From positions 1 to 16,602 of the forward strand of contig CAYJDR010000046.1 of assembly GCA_964368965.1 (NCBI GenBank): a stretch of DNA of 16,602 nucleotides, given 5' to 3'. The stretch's first letter is position 1; each line of letters starts with the position of its first letter. Positions 1 to 6,997 of the stretch are shown here, piece after piece. Made by a program: the position numbers and the translations under genes. Source of the DNA: CAYJDR01 sp964368965. Lineage in GTDB: Bacteria > Chrysiogenota > Deferribacteres > Deferribacterales > Mucispirillaceae. The notes below the pieces were generated by a model. That model saw only the letters and a program-made list of their open reading frames with translations. It did not search any database and was not told where the DNA came from.

Positions 1-539
1 TAAACAGCGTTGTCACCAGGTGAGATATCGTAAGTAAGTTTGTAGTCGCCTTCAACAACTGCACCATTAACGATTGCATCAATTGCGTTGCTTGAAGAAG
101 ACCAAGAAGCAGAAGCGTCACCGTTTAATAACTTCTTAGTGTTGAACTCTGTAGAGTCAGAAATACGGTCAACCTCTTCCATAAGTTGGTCAAGCTCTAA
201 TTGTAGAACTGCACGGTCGTTAGTAGTGTAAGCTGGGTTACCCGCTTGAACTGCTAGCTCACGCATACGTTGTACAACGTCAGTCATAGAGCCCATAGCT
301 GCTTCAGCAGTTTGTAGTAATGATGTAGCATCTTGAGCGTTTGTAGCTGCTTTAGCTAAACCAGAAATCTGGCCACGTAATTTTTCAGAAACCGCAAGAC
401 CTGATGCATCATCAGCTGCAGAGTTGATACGTAAACCTGTAGATAAAGATTTAATTGTGTTAGATAAAGCTGTGTTCGCTTTATTTGTAGACATTTGACC
501 TGTTAGGGCCGTTGTGTTGTTAATAATTGAAAGAGCCAT
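1..539 (-). CDS. Flagellin, N-terminal part (3' end outside window)
   Basis: Structural subunit of the flagellar filament, exported through the flagellar type III apparatus. The visible 179 codons start at ATG 539-537 and run off the left edge, so the variable centre and C-terminal D0/D1 helices are missing. The N-terminal D0/D1 signature is clear: SLSTGLRINSAADDASGLAVSEKLRGQ within residues 31-57 (SLSTG 31-35, RIN 37-39, DDASGLA 43-49), then NAQDATSLLQTAEAAM at 67-82 and the QRMRELAVQ segment at 90-98. In other flagellins that last segment contains the TLR5-recognised residues. After about residue 140 the sequence becomes Ser/Ala-rich, the start of the variable domain. A strong ribosome binding site GGAGG (550-554) sits 10 bases upstream. 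Codon choice is strongly biased, as expected for a very highly expressed protein. Family assignment is certain; the symbol (hag or fliC) is not given because the organism is unknown. Confidence 0.97.
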   Translation of the reverse strand, partial: MALSIINNTTALTGQMSTNKANTALSNTIKSLSTGLRINSAADDASGLAVSEKLRGQISGLAKAATNAQDATSLLQTAEAAMGSMTDVVQRMRELAVQAGNPAYTTNDRAVLQLELDQLMEEVDRISDSTEFNTKKLLNGDASASWSSSSNAIDAIVNGAVVEGDYKLTYDISPGDNAV

Positions 540-540
540 A

Positions 541-590
541 ATTAAAATTCCTCCGTGATAATCTTTAATTGACAAGCATCCTTGCTCGCC
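541..590 (-). promoter_or_regulatory. Flagellin mRNA leader with CsrA-type hairpin
   Basis: On the transcribed strand an eight-base-pair stem (571-578 with 583-590, two G-U pairs, no mismatch) presents the tetraloop AGGA (579-582). The sequence around the loop, CAAGGATG, matches the core of the known CsrA consensus (ACARGGAUG-like). A second GGA lies in the ribosome binding site GGAGG at 550-554, about 16 bases downstream, and can sit in the loop of a weak A/T stem. In Bacillus subtilis, CsrA represses flagellin (hag) translation through two such sites, the downstream one covering the Shine-Dalgarno sequence, and FliW releases it. Structure and motif are seen directly; regulation by CsrA is inferred from that precedent. 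Confidence 0.6.
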
Positions 591-609
591 ATAAATGATT
601 ACTTAACTT

Positions 610-1160
610 TGAACGCACCTATATTATTAAGTTTTTTGTACGTTCAAATTGTAGCCGTTTGCCTAAAGATTATATAAAGATGTGACGGAGCCTAATCGAT
701 ATGTATGATTTCCGAATAGTATTGATTTTTTCAATTACACTGCCTGTTAGGGCAACTCAGGAAAACATAACTTATACCAATCTCGCCAAATACAAAATAT
801 ATTCGCTCAGGACTAGACTAAATTATCATTCCTTGCATAGTTTCTAAGTGTATAGCGACTTAGCTCGCTTAAAGTTTTGTTAAACGCACCTTTTCCAGCA
901 CCTCTCTAGTAACCTTAATTACGTGATTTTATTTATTTACTGCATAAAACTTTTATTTAATTACAACTGGATACACCTATCCCTATAATCAGGCGGTATT
1001 ATCCATACATTTATCCTACAATTAGATATCACTATTGATAAACCACCCCCGTTAATAAATGGAATACCCCTATCAATAATACACGACCAGCCATACACCT
1101 ATGTTACTACACCTGCTAATGCAGTATGCACTTTGATGTTTACTTATACACTCTCCATTT
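610..1160. other. Noncoding stretch upstream of flagellin, little recognisable
   Basis: I see no credible coding region here on either strand. It presumably contains the flagellin promoter (minus strand). The best sigma-A-like boxes I can place are a TATAAT-like hexamer at about 670-675 or TTGAAC around 642-647, but neither has a convincing partner. I could not find a good sigma-28/SigD pair (TAAA with CCGATAT) in the right orientation. A perfect 8-bp inverted repeat (TATTGATA at 1033-1040, TATCAATA at 1071-1078) spans a 30-bp spacer of unknown meaning. Confidence 0.4.
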
Positions 1161-1200
1161 TACTGGATCACCACGTCACACTGTTCCTCGTGATGACGGG
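1161..1200 (-). repeat. Dispersed short repeat, copy A
   Basis: Read on the minus strand this begins GTCATCACGAG and ends ATCCAGTA. It matches the ends of copy B (1216-1246, opposite orientation) and copy C (7981-8013). The unit is 31-40 bp, with conserved ends and a variable centre, and can fold on itself. Copies A and B face each other 15 bp apart, so the pair is itself an inverted repeat. This is the appearance of REP-like intergenic repeats. Confidence 0.55.
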
Positions 1201-1215
1201 AAACACATAACTACA

Positions 1216-1246
1216 GTCATTGCGAGCATAGCGACGCAATCCAGTC
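1216..1246 (+). repeat. Dispersed short repeat, copy B
   Basis: Plus strand begins GTCATTGCGAG and continues to GACGCAATCCAGT. It contains its own 6-bp inverted repeat ATTGCG (1219-1224) / CGCAAT (1235-1240). It shares both ends with copy A, in inverted orientation. Sequences of the form 'GTCATTGCGAG...CGCAATCC' are frequent intergenic repeats in many bacterial genomes; assignment to one family here is by eye. Confidence 0.55.
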
Positions 1247-1448
1247 TTAAATAATAGACAGCCACAGCTCACCCACATTCGCTTCGCAGTAATAAATGCA
1301 GTATCCAGCTTTACGATTTAGTTCGCTTTCAGGCTAGACATAGTGCTATTTACGCACAAATGCTCTTTTATGATATATTTTACTTCCATACTAGACGGCT
1401 TGTGAAAAACATGCACGGAAGCAAAAGACACATAAAGCAATTTGTGAT

Positions 1449-1553
1449 GTAGTACGTTTCTAGGCTAGGCGGCTTAAAAAAAATCAGCGGAGTGTACACT
1501 AAAAGTACATGAGCATTATTTTTTTTAAATAACGAAGCATAGGGACGTAGTAC
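1449..1553. repeat. Imperfect palindromic element of about 105 bp
   Basis: The two arms pair without gaps around a centre at position 1501. Matched blocks are 1453-1457 with 1545-1549, 1460-1462 with 1540-1542, 1464-1466 with 1536-1538, a run of nine pairs 1476-1484 with 1518-1526, and 1493-1497 with 1505-1509, closing a 7-base loop (1498-1504). The outer end adds 1449-1451 with 1551-1553. Its left arm (CTAGGCGGCTT, 1465-1475 region) resembles 1391-1401 (CTAGACGGCTT), suggesting a second, decayed copy beside it. No open reading frame with protein-like composition is present. It is best described as a MITE- or REP-like mobile palindrome; the family is not recognised. Confidence 0.6.
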
Positions 1554-1566
1554 GCACAAATAAAGC

Positions 1567-1604
1567 AAAAAAAGCCGGCTATGGAATATTAATCCATGCC
1601 GGCT
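1567..1604 (-). terminator. Intrinsic terminator, small RNA and uvrC string
   Basis: Stem AGCCGGC (1573-1579) with GCCGGCT (1598-1604), a one-base bulge (1580), and an inner stem ATGGA (1581-1585) with TCCAT (1593-1597) around a 7-base loop. On the minus strand it is followed directly by seven U residues (1567-1573). It would end the small RNA and any read-through from uvrC. Confidence 0.85.
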
Positions 1605-1703
1605 CAAGTGTACTGATACCTAATCATTGTAATAACAAACCCTTGGCGTAAACTCCAAAAGGCTTGCGAAATATTTAATTGTTATACAGGGTTTTCCTGT
1701 ATA
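1567..1703 (-). ncRNA. Putative structured small RNA, about 137 nt
   Basis: A complete small transcription unit is visible. A strong promoter lies at 1736-1709, so transcription should start near 1702. The RNA would begin almost exactly with a perfect 8-bp hairpin (1683-1690 with 1696-1703, 5-base loop). A second long hairpin follows (1636-1646 with 1655-1666: about 11 pairs, one bulge, 8-base loop), and the unit ends in a strong intrinsic terminator (1573-1604 plus U-tract). No sizeable reading frame or ribosome binding site is present; the only ATG frame is 7 codons. The 5'-terminal hairpin would stabilise the RNA. All three hairpins carry GGA at or next to the loop. I do not recognise a known RNA family. 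The alternative is a decayed leader of a lost gene. Confidence 0.5.
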
Positions 1704-1708
1704 TTCTT

Positions 1709-1736
1709 ATTCTATGTTTATTTTATCGGTTGTCAA
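1709..1736 (-). promoter_or_regulatory. Strong sigma-A-type promoter for the small RNA
   Basis: Minus strand: -35 box TTGACA (1736-1731, perfect consensus), 16-base spacer, -10 box TAGAAT (1714-1709, five of six). It lies about 80 bases downstream of the uvrC stop codon and points away from uvrC, into the structured RNA. No protein gene starts within the next kilobase. Confidence 0.7.
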
Positions 1737-1817
1737 GAGGAAAAGTTTAGCACTTTTTTCAACTTTTTTAAAATAATTTTATTTTTCTTATTTACCAATA
1801 ACTTACACATGCTATTT

Positions 1818-3623
1818 TTACTCATTTTCTATATATTCTTTTACTTTCATTGCAAGTTTTTCAGGTAGTTTTGCTTGCTGCCTGAGTTCTTCCACGGTGA
1901 TATCTTTTCGGTTGTGGATATCTGGGAATGCTTGCAACAAATCTTTCAAGCGTTTCTTGCCTAAGCCCTCGATTTCTAAAAGTGGCGATAGCGACATACG
2001 CTTCAACGCTAGGCTTCTTGAATATGTAATTGCAAAGCGGTGCGCCTCATCACGCATACGTTGTATGAAGTGTAGCAACGCATCGTTTTTACGCAATATC
2101 ACAGGGTTTTTCCTGTTCGGCAAGTGGATATGCTCTATAGTATCTTCTTGCAAATGCTTTATGGAGCGCATAGGTCTGCTTTTACTGATAGAGATAAACT
2201 CTGCATTAATACCAGCTTCCCTTGCTGCCCTCAGCGTGCTTGATAGTTGCCCAAGTCCACCGTCGATTATGTATAAATCGGCAGATTGCTCGCTTCCTTC
2301 AGTAATATTTTCGCCCTTTCGCATAAATAGTTCATACATCGACTGAAAATCGTCATTACCTGCAGTTTTGATTTTATATTTTCGATAGTTTGCTTTTGAG
2401 AACTCGCCACCAACAGAAACAACAGAAACACCAACAGTATGCTCGCCACCTAAGTGGGAGATATCTACACATTCAACTCGTTCAATATTTTCAACACCTA
2501 TCAAGTTTGCTAACCGCTCTGAAACGTCTTTGCGTTCGCCGACTTTTTTCAAATAGATTTCCGTTTGCTCATAAGCGTTCTTTTTTGCGATGTCCATGAT
2601 ACCTGTTACGCCACGTTTACGGATACGCACAGTTCTGCCTGCCATTTGCGTGAGTGCTTGCTCTAATAGCTCTGGATACTCGCCACCGCCGATCGCAACA
2701 AACTCTGGAAACTGGCGAACATTCGCATAAAACTGCATAATGAACGACTCCAACAGTTCTTCTTCACCGTCTGTGTAAAAGCGTGTCGTTACGCCTATCA
2801 TCTTGCCACTTCTGATAAATATCTGCGTGATGCCCGTAACAGACATGATGTTATGCATATAGAAAACGTCTATGCTTCTATCGTCTGTGATGTTCATTAC
2901 AGATTGCTTTGAGAACAAGCGTTGCAACGAGCGTAAACGGTCACGGATATTTGCGGCATCTTCAAACATTAAGTTTTTCGAGTAGTCCGCCATTTGTTTT
3001 TTGAGCAGAGCTTCCACTTCTTCTGTTTCGCCTTTGAAAAACTTTTTGACGCTAGAGGCTATCTTTAGATAGTCCTCTTTCGATATATATTCTTCGCATG
3101 GGCCATAGCATTTCTTTATCTGATATTTCAAACAAATGCGCCCTTCTTTAAACTTGTGGTTGGAGCAAGTGCGAAGTGGAAACGAGGCACGCAAAAGTTC
3201 TATCATTTGCTTTAAGTCGCCAACGTTGACAAACGGGCCGAAATAAAAACCACTATCGTCTGCGATATTTCTCGTATAGACGAGGCGTGGATATTCTTCA
3301 TTAGTGAGCATAACATATGGATAGCTTTTAGAGTCTTTGAGCAATATGTTATACTTAGGCATTTCAGTTTTAATGAGGTTTGCTTCAAGGAGGAACGCTT
3401 CCACTTCGTTTTCAGTAACGATTATCCGCACATCGACGGCGTGTGAAAGCATTTTTTCGGTTTTGATAGTTTTTGCACCATCGTTAAGGTAAGACGCAAG
3501 GCGATTGCGTAAAGATTTCGCTTTACCTACATACAAAATCCTACCCTTTTTATCAATAAACATGTAAACGCCCGGCTCTTTCGGGATGTCTGCCAAGTTT
3601 ATCTTGATATCACGCCTTGCCAA
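1818..3623 (-). CDS. uvrC: UvrABC excinuclease subunit C
   Basis: Nuclease subunit of nucleotide excision repair; makes the 3' and 5' incisions around a UvrB-bound lesion. The 601 residues match the family's usual length. Domains in order: GIY-YIG nuclease (GVY 18-20, YVG 31-33, R39, E80); a four-cysteine cluster (C153, C164, C172, C176), which in other UvrC proteins binds 4Fe-4S; the UVR/UvrB-binding segment near 200-238; the RNase-H-like nuclease with D387, D424/425, D454 and H528, spaced as in E. coli; and C-terminal helix-hairpin-helix motifs from about 545. The start is TTG at 3623, since no ATG fits and GAGG (3633-3636) overlaps the argJ stop codon just upstream. Last gene of the string. 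One residue departs from the usual pattern: Ser535 stands where the family normally has the second His of HRFAITYHR. Confidence 0.98.
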   Translation of the reverse strand: MARRDIKINLADIPKEPGVYMFIDKKGRILYVGKAKSLRNRLASYLNDGAKTIKTEKMLSHAVDVRIIVTENEVEAFLLEANLIKTEMPKYNILLKDSKSYPYVMLTNEEYPRLVYTRNIADDSGFYFGPFVNVGDLKQMIELLRASFPLRTCSNHKFKEGRICLKYQIKKCYGPCEEYISKEDYLKIASSVKKFFKGETEEVEALLKKQMADYSKNLMFEDAANIRDRLRSLQRLFSKQSVMNITDDRSIDVFYMHNIMSVTGITQIFIRSGKMIGVTTRFYTDGEEELLESFIMQFYANVRQFPEFVAIGGGEYPELLEQALTQMAGRTVRIRKRGVTGIMDIAKKNAYEQTEIYLKKVGERKDVSERLANLIGVENIERVECVDISHLGGEHTVGVSVVSVGGEFSKANYRKYKIKTAGNDDFQSMYELFMRKGENITEGSEQSADLYIIDGGLGQLSSTLRAAREAGINAEFISISKSRPMRSIKHLQEDTIEHIHLPNRKNPVILRKNDALLHFIQRMRDEAHRFAITYSRSLALKRMSLSPLLEIEGLGKKRLKDLLQAFPDIHNRKDITVEELRQQAKLPEKLAMKVKEYIENE

Positions 3624-3635
3624 TAAAAAGTGCCT

Positions 3636-4850
3636 CTAGCTTCTATAATCTGCGTTGATTTTTACATAATCAACAGTGAAATCGCACGTGTAAAATAACG
3701 CACTTTCTGAGCCGTTGTTTAAATCAATCGTTATCTCATATTCGCTATCTTGCATGATTTTATTAACATCTTCTTCAAGCTTGTAGTCGATGATTATACC
3801 GTTTGCAACATAGTGCAAATCGTTGAAGTATATATCAACTTTATCTGGATTGAAAACAGCACCTGATGCACCAGCTGATGACATCAAACGCCCCCAGTTA
3901 GGGTCGCAACCAGCGAACATTGTTTTTACAAGCGGAGAGTTAGCAATCTTGAATGCACACAATTTCGCATCAGCTTTCGTGCGTGCGTTTACTACGTTGA
4001 TAGTAACTAGCTTTGTTGCGCCCTCGCCGTCCATAGCCATCATGCGTGCTAGTTCGCTTGCAACAATCTCTAAAGCTTCTACAAATTGCTCATAGTTTTT
4101 ATCATCAATCGCAACTCCTGACATACCGTTTGCAAGTGCTATCAATGTGTCATTTGTGCTCATGTCGCCATCAACTGTGACAGCGTTAAATGAAGTGTCT
4201 GCAACATCTAGCAATGCTTTATGCAACATATCTGCACTAATCTTTGCATCAGTAGTGATGAAGCCTAGCATTGTTGCAAGTGACGGCGCTATCATGCCAG
4301 CACCTTTGCATGTGCCACCGATAGTGTAGATACCTGTTTCTGTTTCTACCATTACCGCATATTCTTTTGGGAACGTGTCTGTTGTTAAGATGGCTTTTGC
4401 AAACTCTTCGCCGCTATCGTCATCAAGATTTTCAACAAGCTCAGGTATAACAGCTTCGATTTTATCATGTGGTAGCGAATTGCCTATCACGCCTGTTGAT
4501 GCCATGAGTACGGCATTCTTTTTTACACCAACTGCTTTCGCAACACTTTCTGCAACCATAGCTGTAACGTTATCGCCATGCACACCTGTGCAAGCGTTTG
4601 CGTTGCCAGAGTTTACAACTACTGCATATATTTTATCGTTGTTTTCTTCCAATATTTTTTTATCGTATTTTACAGGTGCTGCTTGTACTAAGTTAGTTGT
4701 GAAAAGCCCTGCCGCTGTGCATGCCTCGTCGCTAACTAGCAATGCAACATCTGGCTCTACCCTGCTTTCACCCTTGATTTTTGCAAGCGCTACTGAAGCC
4801 CTAAAACCTAAAGGTGCGGTAACTCCACCTTCGTTTATTTCGTTAATCAT
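3636..4850 (-). CDS. argJ: Glutamate N-acetyltransferase / amino-acid acetyltransferase
   Basis: Transfers the acetyl group from N-acetylornithine to glutamate in the cyclic arginine pathway; bifunctional members also use acetyl-CoA. The 404 residues are full length. The autoproteolysis site that splits the precursor into alpha and beta chains lies in GAGMIAPSLATML, with Thr193 as the nucleophile exposed at the start of the beta chain. STG 118-120 supplies the oxyanion hole; K182 and the GEGATK motif (275-280) bind substrate. The start ATG overlaps the argC stop in an ATGA arrangement (4847-4850), with GAGG at 4858-4861, implying translational coupling. The usual argB and argD partners are not next to it; uvrC follows 12 bases downstream. 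Whether it can also act as N-acetylglutamate synthase cannot be told from sequence alone. Confidence 0.97.
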   Translation of the reverse strand: MINEINEGGVTAPLGFRASVALAKIKGESRVEPDVALLVSDEACTAAGLFTTNLVQAAPVKYDKKILEENNDKIYAVVVNSGNANACTGVHGDNVTAMVAESVAKAVGVKKNAVLMASTGVIGNSLPHDKIEAVIPELVENLDDDSGEEFAKAILTTDTFPKEYAVMVETETGIYTIGGTCKGAGMIAPSLATMLGFITTDAKISADMLHKALLDVADTSFNAVTVDGDMSTNDTLIALANGMSGVAIDDKNYEQFVEALEIVASELARMMAMDGEGATKLVTINVVNARTKADAKLCAFKIANSPLVKTMFAGCDPNWGRLMSSAGASGAVFNPDKVDIYFNDLHYVANGIIIDYKLEEDVNKIMQDSEYEITIDLNNGSESALFYTCDFTVDYVKINADYRS

Positions 4851-5845
4851 ATTAATCCCTCATGGTCATCTAGACCCATTATCAAATTCATACACTGTAC
4901 TGCTTGGGAAGATGCCCCTTTCAATAAGTTATCGATAACTGACAATATAACTGCTTGGTTGCCACGCTTGAAAACTGCGATATCAATAAACGGAGAACCA
5001 GCAACATCGCCAATAGTTGGCACTTCTTTACGCATACGAACAAGTTTGTTGTTTGCATATTTCTTTTCAATAATGTCATATAGCTCTTCTGCCGATTTTT
5101 CTGACTTAAAGTAAATCGTCGACTCAATACCACGTGTCAACGGCAACAAGTGCGGTGTGAAAACAACATCAACATTTTCATCAACGTCACCTAGTATATA
5201 GTTCATTTCATCGTTATGTCTGTGGCTCAAAACGCTATACGCTTTGAACGACTCGTTACACTCGCAATAAGAGTTCGCAAGGCTAGCCTTTCTGCCAGCA
5301 CCAGATATGCCTGATTTGCAATCGGCAACGATATATGAAGCATCTATCACACCCGCTTCCATTAATGGATAAAGTGGCGTGATAACTGACGTTGGGTAAC
5401 AACCAGGAACAGCTACTAACCTTGTGCCAGCAATCTTTTCTGCAAATAGTTCAGCGTGTCCATAAACAGCGTTAGGTACGATATCCTTTGCAGTATGCTC
5501 TACACCGTAAACTTTTTCGTATAAGTCAACATCTTGCATACGAAAATCAGCACTCAAGTCGAGAACTGTTTTACCTTTATCATAAAGTACTTTAGCAATA
5601 CCCATAGCTGTTTTATGTGGCAGACATAAGAAAAATAAGTCTGCATTTTCTGCTTGTTTCTCAATGTCGTTTGGTGTAAGCACAATATCGCAAACACCTG
5701 ATAACGCTGGATAAACTTCTGATATTTTTTTGCCTGCATAACTTTCTGATGTGAGCGCAACAAGCTCTATATGCTTATGATTAGCTAACAGTTTAACAAG
5801 TTCAAACCCTGTGTAACCTGTTGCGCCTATGATTGATACTTTCAT
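4847..5845 (-). CDS. argC: N-acetyl-gamma-glutamyl-phosphate reductase
   Basis: NADPH-dependent reduction of N-acetylglutamyl phosphate to the semialdehyde, third step of arginine synthesis. Numbering from the start chosen here: dinucleotide-binding GATGYTG at 8-14; catalytic cysteine C149 in VPGCYPTS; KSGISGAGRKAS at 177-188; the HRH motif carrying the conserved histidine at 208-210; FTPHLLPLTRG later in the chain. A longer frame opens at 5866, but ATG 5845 is chosen because AAAAGGAG (5853-5860) lies at ideal distance and the resulting MKVSIIGATGYTG is the normal family N-terminus (332 residues). It begins 4 bases after the PLD-like gene's stop, whose last codons form its ribosome binding site, and it overlaps argJ by 4 bases. 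Confidence 0.96.
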   Translation of the reverse strand: MKVSIIGATGYTGFELVKLLANHKHIELVALTSESYAGKKISEVYPALSGVCDIVLTPNDIEKQAENADLFFLCLPHKTAMGIAKVLYDKGKTVLDLSADFRMQDVDLYEKVYGVEHTAKDIVPNAVYGHAELFAEKIAGTRLVAVPGCYPTSVITPLYPLMEAGVIDASYIVADCKSGISGAGRKASLANSYCECNESFKAYSVLSHRHNDEMNYILGDVDENVDVVFTPHLLPLTRGIESTIYFKSEKSAEELYDIIEKKYANNKLVRMRKEVPTIGDVAGSPFIDIAVFKRGNQAVILSVIDNLLKGASSQAVQCMNLIMGLDDHEGLI

Positions 5846-5849
5846 TGCG

Positions 5850-6446
5850 TTACTCCTTTTCTGCATTTACTAAACGGTTGATGTAGCCTTTAAATTTGCT
5901 TGCTGTTTCCGCTGAGCGTAGCCTTACGCCTGCTTCTGAGTGTTTGTTTAAGCTACTGTATGTAAAATTGTGGCTACCGATATAGACAATGTCTTCATCA
6001 ATAACGCACATTTTTGAATTCATTGATTTTTCATCGCTATCAAAAAATACTTGTATGCCGTTGTCACGTAAGTATTTCGCTGTTTTTTCATTCATATCGT
6101 TTATGAAATCGTCTTCGCCATCCCTGTGCTCTAGCACCATGACAACTGTAACGTTACGCTTTGCTGCGTTAACAAATGCTTCCGTGATTAGTGGCACGCT
6201 TTCGGTAAGTTCGCCTTGTAGGTTGTTATCTAGCTTATACATATACATCGAGCAGACAACATATCGCTCTGCGTTTGCGACGTCTTTGACGAACATCTCT
6301 GTGTATTCATCATCGAGTATCGGTATAACGCTTGTTTCAAGCTCTTGTATTTGGTTGTATGCGTTCGCTAAAAATATGGCAGCAACTACCAACATCGGCG
6401 CTATAATTTTTAAGACTGTAAACAAACTTGATTTATCTTTTCCCAT
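5850..6446 (-). CDS. Membrane-anchored PLD-like protein, degenerate HKD motif
   Basis: A 198-residue protein of the single-motif phospholipase-D-like (Nuc-type) fold. One transmembrane segment lies at about 11-30 with a short basic cytoplasmic start, so the domain is predicted to face outside. Core strands are at 60-70 and 99-106, and the C-terminal signature is at 142-171. The family motif HxK(x)4D is here N143-S-K145-x4-D150, followed by GSHNFT (157-162) and a conserved E171. The catalytic histidine, which forms the phospho-enzyme in active members, is thus Asn (codon AAT, one base from CAT). The rest of the motif is intact, suggesting either a binding protein or a recently inactivated enzyme. 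The start overlaps the end of engB by 37 bases; an AGGA lies close upstream of ATG 6446. Substrate unknown. Confidence 0.8.
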   Translation of the reverse strand: MGKDKSSLFTVLKIIAPMLVVAAIFLANAYNQIQELETSVIPILDDEYTEMFVKDVANAERYVVCSMYMYKLDNNLQGELTESVPLITEAFVNAAKRNVTVVMVLEHRDGEDDFINDMNEKTAKYLRDNGIQVFFDSDEKSMNSKMCVIDEDIVYIGSHNFTYSSLNKHSEAGVRLRSAETASKFKGYINRLVNAEKE

Positions 6447-6997
6447 AATTCCTGACGCCCTTGCCCTGTGTGTGATGAAAACCTGATAAGCTCCTCCGCC
6501 GGTATGCCTATCTTTTCAGCTATTATTTTTACTTGCTTTGCTTGCTCGTTTTTCGATAGTTTATCTGTCTTAGTGAGCACAGCCATAACTGGTATGCCTG
6601 ATGAGCGCATCGCATATAGCATGCCCATGTCGTCATCGTTCGGCACTCGCCTAAAGTCTAGCAACAACACGCATAGCGATAGTTGTTCACGCTTAGCGAA
6701 GTAGGTGTTCATGAGTTTACCCCATGCGGCACGCTCTGACTTAGAAACAACAGCATAGCCATAACCTGGTAAATCGGTTAATATGAAGTGGTCGTTGATG
6801 TTAAAGAAGTTTACAAGCCTAGTTTTACCAGGTTTGTTACCGACTTTTACTAAACTTTTACGCTCTACGAGTTTATTTATCATAGACGATTTGCCTACGT
6901 TACTACGCCCTGCGAAACAAACCTCTGGCAACTCCGTATCTGGAAACTGGTGTGCCGCTGCTGCAGATAACATAAAATCTGCTTTCATGATTTTCAT
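6410..6997 (-). CDS. engB: Ribosome-assembly GTP-binding protein EngB/YsxC
   Basis: Essential-type GTPase acting in late assembly of the large ribosomal subunit. All G motifs are present in the usual order: G1 GRSNVGKSS (30-38), G2 region GKTRLVNFF (58-65), G3 DLPG (75-78), G4 TKTD (142-145), G5 SSHTG (174-178). The 195 residues are the normal length. The start ATG (6997-6995) shares one base with the stop codon of the preceding DHH gene (TAATG), so translation is likely coupled. An in-frame ATG three codons further in could also serve. The PLD-like gene begins inside its last codons. Confidence 0.97.
   Translation of the reverse strand: MKIMKADFMLSAAAAHQFPDTELPEVCFAGRSNVGKSSMINKLVERKSLVKVGNKPGKTRLVNFFNINDHFILTDLPGYGYAVVSKSERAAWGKLMNTYFAKREQLSLCVLLLDFRRVPNDDDMGMLYAMRSSGIPVMAVLTKTDKLSKNEQAKQVKIIAEKIGIPAEELIRFSSHTGQGRQELWEKINQVCLQS

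Noticed and set aside
664..702. Sigma-28-like TAAA ... TCGATAT on the plus strand near the flagellin gene
   Set aside because: It points away from flagellin, the spacing is 17 rather than about 15, and no gene follows on that strand.
745..755. 11-bp match (CCTGTTAGGGC) to codons near the start of the flagellin gene, possible duplicated gene fragment
   Set aside because: The similarity does not extend on either side, so chance is the simpler explanation.
1380..1607. 75-codon open frame on the minus strand, hydrophobic and cysteine-containing
   Set aside because: It runs through the palindromic element and the terminator hairpin, has no ribosome binding site and its composition reflects A/T-rich repeats, so it is not a gene.
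1897..2346. Long open frames opposite uvrC, argJ, the PLD-like gene, rsgA and other genes (for example 149 codons at 1897-2346, 187 at 4375-4938, 177 at 15361-15894)
   Set aside because: They are antisense shadows of well-identified proteins with no family similarity or start signals of their own.
5846..5866. Longer start for argC at 5866 (adds MQKRSNA)
   Set aside because: The ATG at 5845 has a strong, well-spaced AAAAGGAG and gives the normal family N-terminus.
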